Part shown: in pieces, positions 1 through 5,251 of the stretch | Layout: every line of letters starts with the position of its first letter | How positions within the stretch are numbered: position 1 is the stretch's first letter | From: Deltaproteobacteria bacterium | GTDB taxonomy: Bacteria > Desulfobacterota > Binatia > UBA9968 | Assembly (NCBI GenBank): GCA_023250495.1 | Contig: JAHFAP010000207.1 | Coordinates: 1 to 5,922, forward strand | Reading direction: 5' to 3' | Length of the DNA: 5,922 bases | Notes under the pieces: generated by a model | What the model was told of the DNA's origin: nothing | Databases searched by the model: none | The model's input: only the letters and a program-made list of their open reading frames with translations | Position numbers and translations under genes: made by a program

Positions 1-1
1 C

Positions 2-130
2 GCTGAGGAAAAGAAGTTAAAGCGCTACCTGTGTGTGAGTCTCGAGCCGCGCCCAAGACAATTTGGACGTGTGACCGCTATTCCGTTCAGGGAGTTCTTG
101 GACAAACTCTGGAGTGGAGTGTACTCATAA
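2..130 (+). CDS. C-terminal end of an unrecognised protein (partial, cut by window start)
   Basis: Reading frame 2 is open from the first complete codon to a TAA at 128-130, giving 42 residues that start AEEKKLKRYLCVSLEPRPRQ and end REFLDKLWSGVYS. The composition looks like a genuine protein C-terminus: a charged Lys/Glu stretch, a hydrophobic YLCVSLE segment, then an amphipathic FREFLDKLW end. The stop lies 73 bp before the deacetylase start on the same strand, so the two could be co-transcribed. I do not recognise the family, and no start is visible. The other frames here give Arg/Ser-rich translations typical of shadows. The evidence is only openness over 42 codons and plausible composition, so this could be chance. 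Confidence 0.4.
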   Translation, partial: AEEKKLKRYLCVSLEPRPRQFGRVTAIPFREFLDKLWSGVYS

Positions 131-190
131 GAGATCTCTTGATGCTGACGCGGCGCTTTCTTGTCGGCTACTGTTCCGGCCAAAAGCGTT

Positions 191-199
191 GGAGAGAGG
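191..199 (+). promoter_or_regulatory. Purine-rich ribosome binding site deciding the deacetylase start
   Basis: GGAGAGAGG lies 4-9 bases before the ATG at 204. This favours that ATG over the in-frame ATG at 114, whose extra 30 residues (Cys/Arg/Leu-rich) have no family resemblance and would overlap the end of the preceding open frame. Confidence 0.6.
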
Positions 200-203
200 T
201 TCG

Positions 204-1076
204 ATGGAAAATACACGCTACGATTACTCGCCGATCATCAGACGGAAGCCGGTCAGGTGGCCGAAGAACGCGCGGATCGCGCTCATGGTCAGCCCGAACA
301 TCGAGTACTTTCATATCGACAAACCGATTCCCGGCGCGCCGAGCCCGCAGGTGCCTGACATCACAGGCTACACGCTGAGAGATTACGGCTCACGCGTAGG
401 CGTCTTCCGCATGATGGAGGCGCTCGACAAGCACGGGATCAGGGCCAGCATCATGCTCAACTCCGACGTCTGCGAGCACCATCCTGCGATTATCGAGGAG
501 GGCAGAAAGCGCAAATGGGAGTGGCTCGGTCACGGGGTCACCAACAACATCCGGATGAACCACTACCCGCCGGAGGAGGAGCGAAGGATCATTCGTAAAG
601 TCAAGGAGACTATCGCTACCGCGACCGGCGCGGCGCCGCGGGGGTGGCTCGGACCCGGAGGAGGAGACGAGAGCTTCGACACGCCGGATCATCTCGCCGC
701 CGAGGGGTTCGATTATCTTTGCGACTGGGGTTGCGACGACCAGCCTGTTCCGATGCGCGTGCGCAGCGGGCGGATGATCGCCGTGCCCTATCAGCAGGGG
801 ATCAACGATATCCGCGTCATGTTTCACGGCAGCGCGTCGCCCGAAGCTTACTTCCGCATGGTCTGCGATCAGTTCGATACCCTCTACGCCGAAGCGGCGA
901 AAAGCGGCCGTGTGATGACGATCCCCCTTCATCCCTTCGTCATCGGTCTGCCGTTCCGGATCAAATATCTGGACAAGGCGCTTGAGTATATCTGCTCACA
1001 CGAAGGAGTGTGGCGCGCGACCGGCTCAGAGATCGCGGACTGGTATTATAAGAACTGCTATGAGAAGCCGCGGTGA
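204..1076 (+). CDS. Polysaccharide deacetylase family protein, PuuE/allantoinase-like
   Basis: This 290-residue cytoplasmic protein has no signal peptide and belongs to the NodB-like carbohydrate esterase 4 superfamily, closest in my reading to the PuuE-type allantoinase branch. Visible landmarks are WPKNARIALMVSPNIEY (19-35), where the usual TFDDG motif 1 is replaced by an N-x-E element as in PuuE; YGSRVGVFRMMEALDKHGI (61-79), the hallmark of this branch; GHG (109-111) in the motif 2 position; GWLGPGGGDE (147-156); a DWGCDDQP segment (174-181) matching the Asp-Asp of PuuE; and LHPFVIGLPFRIKYLDKALEYI (242-263, split here by description only) near the end, typical of the family C-terminus. PuuE hydrolyses the allantoin ring without the classic metal triad. 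By analogy this enzyme may cleave a cyclic or linear amide/ureide, but the substrate is unknown. It is convergent with the minus-strand cluster. The family call is firm; the substrate is inference. Confidence 0.9.
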   Translation: MENTRYDYSPIIRRKPVRWPKNARIALMVSPNIEYFHIDKPIPGAPSPQVPDITGYTLRDYGSRVGVFRMMEALDKHGIRASIMLNSDVCEHHPAIIEEGRKRKWEWLGHGVTNNIRMNHYPPEEERRIIRKVKETIATATGAAPRGWLGPGGGDESFDTPDHLAAEGFDYLCDWGCDDQPVPMRVRSGRMIAVPYQQGINDIRVMFHGSASPEAYFRMVCDQFDTLYAEAAKSGRVMTIPLHPFVIGLPFRIKYLDKALEYICSHEGVWRATGSEIADWYYKNCYEKPR

Positions 1077-1101
1077 ACGGTTGTAGAATGGTGACGTTGT
1101 C

Positions 1102-1130
1102 AAAACGAGGGCCGAGAAGAGCCTCGGCTC
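1102..1130 (-). terminator. Candidate intrinsic terminator for the minus-strand cluster
   Basis: In the convergent gap, 1109-1116 (GGGCCGAG) pairs with 1123-1130 (CTCGGCTC), giving an 8-bp stem with one G-T wobble and a 6-base loop (1117-1122). Read on the minus strand, the stem is followed by TCGTTTTG, a short and imperfect U-tract. It lies about 135 bp after the SBP-A stop. On the plus strand the stem is followed by AAAATT, so it is a poor terminator for the deacetylase gene. The rest of 1077-1265 shows nothing I can name. Confidence 0.35.
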
Positions 1131-1265
1131 AAAATTCGGCATCCAAGCTTTCCACGACGAGCCGCGGGATTGCTAACGCTATACGACAATGAAGCAGTTA
1201 CAGCGAGCAAGAAAACAAGCTTCACCCGTCTATTCCTCAGCTTCGGGATGTCATCGCTTCCTGTG

Positions 1266-2258
1266 TTAAGGCCTCCAGCCGCTGCGGTCGATCTCGGCGT
1301 CAGCTCGCCGGAGATAGGAAAAATCGAAGATCTCTTCTAGTCGCACTTCTCGCGCCACCCCAACCATGCGCTTTGATCGGTCAATGACAATTCGCTGCAA
1401 GTGCTCTGGAATCGTTCCATCGCGGGCGACGGTCGTCATATGATTATCGTAGATCCGGCCCATAAGCAGCGGGTCGTTTGTTCGAGTAAACTCCATGATG
1501 GCTGCGATGGCTTCCCTGCGGCGCGATAAATAAAATCGCTGGCCTTTCACTGTCGCTCTCAGAAAACGCAGCACCTGGTCCGTTTGGCGTGTCAGCTTGT
1601 CGTCAGTGGCGACGATCGAAGCCTGGATGTCTTCTAAATAATCGGCCACCCGGGCAAGCATCGAGAAGCCCTCATCTTGAGCCAAGAAGCTGGATGGCGG
1701 GCTGAGGATGGTTGCGTCGATGGATCGGCTCCGCATGGCTGTGAAGCGGGCGGCCGTCGGGCCGATGGCCAGGAAGGTCATGTCGCGCTCGAGGCTCAAG
1801 CCGAACTTGGGCATCAGCTCCTTCAACCAGCCGTATTCCAGACTGCCGACCGTAGAGCCGCCGATTTTCTTGCCGCGCAAAGCTTCCACCATCTTAATTC
1901 CAGGCTGAGCGAACAAGGTCCCCGTAGGTTTGTCGTTGAATACCATGAGCATCTTCAGCATCGCGCCTTGGACCGCCGCATTGGGGTTGCTGGCGGAAGC
2001 AAAGTCCACGCTCCCACCTATCAATGCCCGCGTGCTGAGCAAACCGGGAATCAGGACGATCTCTACGGCGAGACCCTCTTCGGCGTAGAAGCCCCGTTTA
2101 TGGGCGATGAAGATGGACGCATAGGAAGGGGAGAAATTGGAGATCCCAACGTGAAGCTTTTCTAAAGCTGGAGCGGCCGCTGCCTCACGGAGAGTCGGGC
2201 CAATGCAAAGACTGACCAAGAGAATCGTTGTGCTTACGCTGTGCAGTCGGATTGCCAT
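1266..2258 (-). CDS. NMT1/THI5-like ABC transporter substrate-binding protein (SBP-A)
   Basis: This 330-residue secreted protein is a type 2 periplasmic binding protein of the NMT1/THI5 (SsuA/TauA/ThiY-like) group, expected to capture a small organic solute for an ABC importer. Residues 1-29 form a signal peptide: basic MAIRLH, a hydrophobic TTILLVSLCIG core, and likely cleavage near AAAA at 26-29. Domain 1 follows with LHVGIS (35-40), AHKRGFYAEEGLAVEIV (52-68) and RALIGGSVDFA (77-87). The hinge and domain 2 contain LRGKKIGGSTVGS (127-139) and the family signature AARFTAMRSRSIDATILSPP (169-188), then FLAQDEGF (191-198). The open frame extends upstream to 2669, but that extension is Arg/Ser-rich and antisense-like inside the AhpD-like gene. 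The ATG at 2258 begins a perfect signal peptide and has GGAG only 3 bases upstream, a rather short spacing. It is the last gene of the minus-strand run, 67 bp after the AhpD-like gene. No permease or ATPase gene is adjacent. Ligand unknown. Confidence 0.92.
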   Translation of the reverse strand: MAIRLHSVSTTILLVSLCIGPTLREAAAAPALEKLHVGISNFSPSYASIFIAHKRGFYAEEGLAVEIVLIPGLLSTRALIGGSVDFASASNPNAAVQGAMLKMLMVFNDKPTGTLFAQPGIKMVEALRGKKIGGSTVGSLEYGWLKELMPKFGLSLERDMTFLAIGPTAARFTAMRSRSIDATILSPPSSFLAQDEGFSMLARVADYLEDIQASIVATDDKLTRQTDQVLRFLRATVKGQRFYLSRRREAIAAIMEFTRTNDPLLMGRIYDNHMTTVARDGTIPEHLQRIVIDRSKRMVGVAREVRLEEIFDFSYLRRADAEIDRSGWRP

Positions 2259-2325
2259 GAGCTCCAGCGAGTTCCTGGGGTCCCGGATCGTCGTGGGGTA
2301 AAAGAGAATGCCAGAGACGAACGGC

Positions 2326-2991
2326 TTAGGCGCTCTTCTTCTTTTGCTCGGTGGGCGACGCCTTCTTCTTCGCCCAGTATTCTGGCGATGCCTTCGACTT
2401 CGCCAACTCCTCGACGCTTTCGAATCCCGGCGCCATGCCGCCTGACGTGCCGGCCAGCGCCTGGTGGTGCTCGATGTTGAGCAGGCGCAGCCAGCTCTGC
2501 TGCCCCATGGTGAGCGCGACGAAGCAGCCGAGCTCGACAAGCTCCGGCTCGGTGAAATGTTTGTGCATTCTCTCCCAGAACTCTTCGTCAGTGTTGAGCC
2601 GCCAGGTGATCGCTTCGGCGTAAGCCAGCGCCGCTTTCTGGCGCTCGTCGTACTGAGTTGATTTTTCAAAGTTGAGCAGGTCGTCGTAATGCGCTTCGGT
2701 CAGGCCGGAGTTGGCGCCCTCCAGCGAGCGCTGGTTGCCACAATACTCGCATTGGATCGAGCGCGAGACGTAGACGCGGCAGAGCTCTTTGATGCTGTGA
2801 TCGCAGACGCCGTTCTTGAAGAAGTCGCGCCACGCGTTGGCGAACGACCAGAAACAGGCGGGCACATGGGCGCGGATCAATGAGCTTTCGGGGCGGGGAG
2901 TGCCCTCGCGGCGGCAGCGGTCGAGCTCTTCCAGCATCGCCGGATCGGTGATCTTGGCGGGGTTGACATAACTGATGCGCTGTTTCAGCAT
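2326..2991 (-). CDS. Carboxymuconolactone decarboxylase / AhpD-like family protein
   Basis: This 221-residue all-helical protein has the AhpD/CMD signature: Glu69, eleven residues, then Cys81-Glu-Tyr-Cys84, followed by NQRSLEGANSGLTEAHYDDL (86-105). A helix WRDFF (54-58) precedes it and a second, C-terminal CMD-like segment contains AYAEAITW (123-130), EPELVELGCFVAL (148-160) and WLRLLNIEHH (167-176). In AhpD the CxxC is the redox centre supporting peroxidase activity and a His follows at C-x2-C-x3-H. Here that position is Arg88 (CGC, 2728-2730). The last 24 residues form a Lys/Ala-rich tail with KASP twice (200-203, 210-213). The start is firm: AGGAAAGGAG lies about 7 bases before the ATG. 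The gene is 68 bp downstream of the asparaginase-like gene with its own promoter candidate, and 67 bp upstream of SBP-A. It is likely a cytoplasmic thiol-based reductase or a lyase/decarboxylase; which one cannot be told from sequence. Confidence 0.9.
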   Translation of the reverse strand: MLKQRISYVNPAKITDPAMLEELDRCRREGTPRPESSLIRAHVPACFWSFANAWRDFFKNGVCDHSIKELCRVYVSRSIQCEYCGNQRSLEGANSGLTEAHYDDLLNFEKSTQYDERQKAALAYAEAITWRLNTDEEFWERMHKHFTEPELVELGCFVALTMGQQSWLRLLNIEHHQALAGTSGGMAPGFESVEELAKSKASPEYWAKKKASPTEQKKKSA

Positions 2992-3012
2992 GGCGGTTCT
3001 CCTTTCCTATCT

Positions 3013-3047
3013 GCCGGACAGCATTATAGACCTAGCGGCCGTCCGGC
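3013..3047. repeat. Inverted repeat spanning a promoter (possible operator)
   Basis: GCCGGAC at 3013-3019 and GTCCGGC at 3041-3047 are perfect 7-bp complementary arms separated by 21 bp. On the minus strand they bracket the TATAAT box: one arm lies at the inner edge of the -35 box and the other at the expected transcription start. This could be a dyad operator for a regulator of the AhpD-like and SBP-A genes, or a weak hairpin after the asparaginase-like gene. It has no following U-tract, so a terminator role is less likely. Confidence 0.4.
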
Positions 3048-3051
3048 TCAA
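3023..3051 (-). promoter_or_regulatory. Sigma-70-type promoter candidate for the AhpD-like and SBP-A genes
   Basis: On the minus strand TTGAGC (3051-3046; 4 of 6 matches to TTGACA) is followed after exactly 17 bp by a perfect TATAAT (3028-3023). Transcription would begin near 3016, leaving a leader of about 25 bases that contains the strong AGGAAAGGAG ribosome site before the start at 2991. It lies wholly in the 68-bp gap after the asparaginase-like stop. Confidence 0.5.
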
Positions 3052-3059
3052 ATCCCCGG

Positions 3060-4064
3060 TCAGTAGATATCGAACATGCGCTGGATCTCGTCGGCCTTGT
3101 TGGTTTTGGTAAGTGCCAGAGCCAACAAGACACGCGCCTTCCACGGCTGGAGATTGTCGCCCGCGACGAAGCCGCGGCGGGTGAGCGAGGGGCTGCGAAC
3201 GACGCGCCCCGAGCCCACGCGGCTGCAGAGGCACATGATCACTCCTTTTTCTTTGTAGATCCGGTCGAAGGCTTCGTCTTCCGCCGGGGTCGGCCGCCCG
3301 GCGCCGGTTGCGGCGCTGATGATTCCCTTGGCTCCCGCCGCTGCCGCCGCTTCGATCATCTTACCGTCAGCGCCGACGTAAGAGACAACGACATCGACGC
3401 GAGGAAGCGATTGCAAACCTCGGACATCGAATTCCGTATTGATGGTGTGTTTCTTCGCCGTCTGGTGGTAGTAGATTACTTTTCCGTCAGCGTCGGCGTA
3501 GCCAAGCGGTCCAAGGTCGCGCCCCTGGAAGGCCTGCACGCGATAGGTGGCAGTCTTGGTCACGTCGCGGCCGCTGTAGATCGTGTCGTTCATGACCAGC
3601 AGGGCGCCCCGGCCCCTGGAGTTGGGATCGGCGGCGACCTTGACTGCGTTCACAAGATTCAGATAGCCGTCGGCGCTGATGGCCGAAGAGGGACGCATCG
3701 ATCCGACGACGACGGCCGGTTTATCCGTTTTCAAAGTGAGATTTAAAAAGTAGGCGGTTTCTTCAATCGTGTTGGTTCCGTGCGTGATGACGATGCCATC
3801 GGCTTTGTTCTCGTCGAAGATCGTATGTATGGTTCGCACCATGTCCAGCCAGTCTTTATCCACTAGTGCGTGGCTCGGGAGCCTGCGGAACGGCACCTCT
3901 TCCACTTGCGCGATCTGTTTTAGCTCAGGGAGCTGACCCAGCAGCTCTCCGCTGTCCAACCGTTTTCCCGCTTCGATGTACCAGGCCAGATCCATTCGGT
4001 CCTTTCCGACCGAGTCAATCGTTCCTCCGGTTATGATCAGTGCGACTCGAGGAAGCTCGCTCAT
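3060..4064 (-). CDS. Type II asparaginase-family amidohydrolase with altered substrate pocket
   Basis: This 334-residue protein is full length for the family. It contains TGGTI (12-16, nucleophile Thr15), a Tyr29 matching the E. coli AnsB Tyr25 region, LPSH (62-65), HGTNTIEETAYFL (95-107), MRPSSAISADG (123-133), MNDTIYSGRDVTKT (158-171, catalytic Lys170), GPLGY (185-189), and a C-terminus GFVAGDNLQPWKARVLLALA (298-317) very like AnsB. It lacks a signal peptide, so it should be cytoplasmic, unlike AnsB. Aligned with my recall of AnsB, Thr12, Thr89, Lys162 and Ser58 are kept (Thr15, Thr97, Lys170, Ser64). The substrate alpha-ammonium ligands Gln59 and Asp90 are His65 and Asn98, and the loop carrying Glu283 is about three residues shorter without an acidic residue. 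The fold and amidase chemistry are firm; L-asparagine as substrate is doubtful. The start at 4064 has AAGGA about ten bases upstream. It lies 90 bp after the LLM gene, likely co-transcribed. Confidence 0.93.
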   Translation of the reverse strand: MSELPRVALIITGGTIDSVGKDRMDLAWYIEAGKRLDSGELLGQLPELKQIAQVEEVPFRRLPSHALVDKDWLDMVRTIHTIFDENKADGIVITHGTNTIEETAYFLNLTLKTDKPAVVVGSMRPSSAISADGYLNLVNAVKVAADPNSRGRGALLVMNDTIYSGRDVTKTATYRVQAFQGRDLGPLGYADADGKVIYYHQTAKKHTINTEFDVRGLQSLPRVDVVVSYVGADGKMIEAAAAAGAKGIISAATGAGRPTPAEDEAFDRIYKEKGVIMCLCSRVGSGRVVRSPSLTRRGFVAGDNLQPWKARVLLALALTKTNKADEIQRMFDIY

Positions 4065-4154
4065 CTCTCATTCATCCTTTCGTTCATGATTCATACGTTG
4101 CCGTCTTGCCGGCACTTTTCTACTATCTCAAGGAAGGAGCAATGTCCAACTCAC

Positions 4155-5084
4155 TTATCTCAAGACCGGCATAACCACGCGGGCGAAGCGCTCGATTTGC
4201 CCCATGCGCTCCGGCCAGTGCGGCACCATGAATTGAAGGGCGAGGTGCTCCACGCCGATTTTCTCGTAGCCCTTGAGCGCTGCGGCGATCTGCTCTGCGG
4301 AGCCGCGCAGCCGGTCCTCTTCCTGGCGCAGCGACTCACGGCTTATCTCAATAGGCAGGCAGCAGTTCAGGCGGACGCGCTCAGGATCTCTTCCGGCCTT
4401 GGCAGCCTGGCGTTTCACGTTATCGAAGCGTCTCGCGAGTTCGCGAGGCGTCATACGCACGAAGTAGGGGAACCAGGCGTCGCCATACGCGGCAGCGCGC
4501 CGCTGCGCGCGAGTTCCTTCACCGCCCACCCAGATGGGAATCCGGGGTTTTTGCAGCGGCTTGGGATAGAAGGCGATCTCGCCGAAGCGATAGTGGCGCC
4601 CTTCGAATCGGGGTCTATCTTTCTCCCAGAGCAGGCGGACGAGATCGAGCTGCTCATCGGACAGCTCGCCGCGCTTCGAGAAATTCGCGCCCAACGCCTC
4701 GAACTCCTCGACCATCCAGCCGACGCCGACGCCGAGAATCAGCCGTCCCTTGGACAGGTGATCGATTGTCGTCGCCACCTTGGCCCAATAGAGCGGATGG
4801 CGGTAGGGCAGGACGAGCACGCTTATCCCGAGCGAGATCTTCTCGGTGCAGCCGGCAAGAAATGCCAGGCAGGTGAGAGGCTCAAAGAAGGGCCGGTCGG
4901 GCGGCACGATAAAGCTTCTCCCCTCACTATAAGGATAGGGCGTTTTGATCTCCCACGGGATAATGATCCGGTCCGCGCACCAGACAGAATCATATCCTAA
5001 AGCTTCTGCCTGCCGGGCCGCGTTCATCAGCGTCGCGGGTCCTGCGGCCCGTCCAGAGATCGGCAAGAAAAGACCGAACTTCAT
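4155..5084 (-). CDS. LLM-class flavin- or F420-dependent oxidoreductase
   Basis: This 309-residue protein has a bacterial luciferase-like TIM barrel. It opens with KFGLFLPISG (2-11), followed by EALGYDSVWCADRI (27-40), EPLTCLAFLAGCTEKISLGI (68-87), the near-invariant RHPLYWAKVATTIDHLSKGR (95-114) and LILGVGVGW (115-123), then EGRHYRFG (161-168) and PKPLQKPRIPIWVGGEG (174-190). These match the TIGR03619-type probable F420-dependent oxidoreductases (Rv2161c-like). Members reduce or monooxygenate small organic molecules using FMNH2 or F420H2, and sequence alone does not fix the cofactor or substrate. The protein has no signal peptide and is cytoplasmic. It is the first gene of the minus-strand cluster. 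The ATG starts exactly at the family N-terminus, with GGAG about 10 bases upstream, a weak ribosome site. No convincing -35/-10 pair is visible upstream on this strand. A long open frame on the opposite strand (4086-5000) is a codon-bias shadow. Confidence 0.95.
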   Translation of the reverse strand: MKFGLFLPISGRAAGPATLMNAARQAEALGYDSVWCADRIIIPWEIKTPYPYSEGRSFIVPPDRPFFEPLTCLAFLAGCTEKISLGISVLVLPYRHPLYWAKVATTIDHLSKGRLILGVGVGWMVEEFEALGANFSKRGELSDEQLDLVRLLWEKDRPRFEGRHYRFGEIAFYPKPLQKPRIPIWVGGEGTRAQRRAAAYGDAWFPYFVRMTPRELARRFDNVKRQAAKAGRDPERVRLNCCLPIEISRESLRQEEDRLRGSAEQIAAALKGYEKIGVEHLALQFMVPHWPERMGQIERFARVVMPVLR

Positions 5085-5110
5085 CGCGGCTCAACTCCAG
5101 AATGTTGGAT

Positions 5111-5141
5111 CGAAGCTTCGGGGTCGACAGGGGCATGCCCC
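5111..5141. repeat. Three consecutive short palindromes in the divergent intergenic gap
   Basis: CGAAGCTTCG (5111-5120), GTCGAC (5123-5128) and GGGGCATGCCCC (5130-5141) are perfect palindromes separated by one or two bases. They sit 27 bp upstream of the LLM start. They could be operator half-sites or an extrudable/hairpin element in the LLM leader; no known box is recognised. Confidence 0.35.
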
Positions 5142-5189
5142 CCTCGGCCTGCGTCTAGCGGGTTCTTTTCTAGTAGACCTATGATTTTC

Positions 5190-5216
5190 TTGACCGATGG
5201 AGCTCATGCGGATAAT
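5190..5216 (+). promoter_or_regulatory. Sigma-70-type promoter candidate for SBP-B
   Basis: TTGACC (5190-5195, 5 of 6) and GATAAT (5211-5216, 5 of 6) are separated by 15 bp, shorter than the ideal 17. Transcription would start near 5223 and give a leader of about 30 bases that includes the ribosome site at 5241. Hexamer quality is good; spacing is the weakness. Confidence 0.35.
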
Positions 5217-5240
5217 GTTGCGACTAAGATCTCTAGCACA

Positions 5241-5247
5241 AAGGAAG
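5241..5247 (+). promoter_or_regulatory. Shine-Dalgarno that fixes a TTG start
   Basis: AAGGAAG ends four bases before TTG at 5252 (six if counted from AAGGA). An in-frame TAG at 5234-5236 and the absence of any ATG or GTG between it and the signal peptide leave TTG as the only credible start. Confidence 0.75.
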
Positions 5248-5251
5248 TTCA

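Noticed and set aside
114..203. Longer start for the deacetylase
   Set aside because: The extra 30 residues lack family similarity and the ATG at 204 has a better ribosome site.
390..932. Minus-strand open frame inside the deacetylase gene
   Set aside because: It is antisense to conserved family motifs, and its His/Arg/Asp-rich translation is typical of a shadow.
2259..2669. N-terminal extension of the SBP-A frame to an upstream ATG
   Set aside because: The extra 137 residues are Arg/Ser-rich, overlap the strongly supported AhpD-like gene in another frame, and would bury the signal peptide.
4065..4154. Terminator or promoter between the LLM and asparaginase-like genes
   Set aside because: Only a 5-bp stem without U-tract and no convincing -35/-10 pair were found, so I treat the two genes as co-transcribed.
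4130..4174. Tiny plus-strand frame MSNSLISRPA behind a GGAAGGAG sequence
   Set aside because: The spacing to the ATG is only 2 bases, the frame is ten codons, and it overlaps the end of the LLM gene antisense with no promoter seen.
4086..5000. Long plus-strand open frame of 304 codons opposite the LLM gene
   Set aside because: It is fully antisense to an unmistakable LLM oxidoreductase. Its translation has no recognisable motif, and its openness follows from the GC codon bias of the other strand.
5111..5141. Vector polylinker contamination, because HindIII, SalI and SphI-like sites sit together
   Set aside because: The order and spacing do not match common polylinkers, and native coding sequence continues on both sides.
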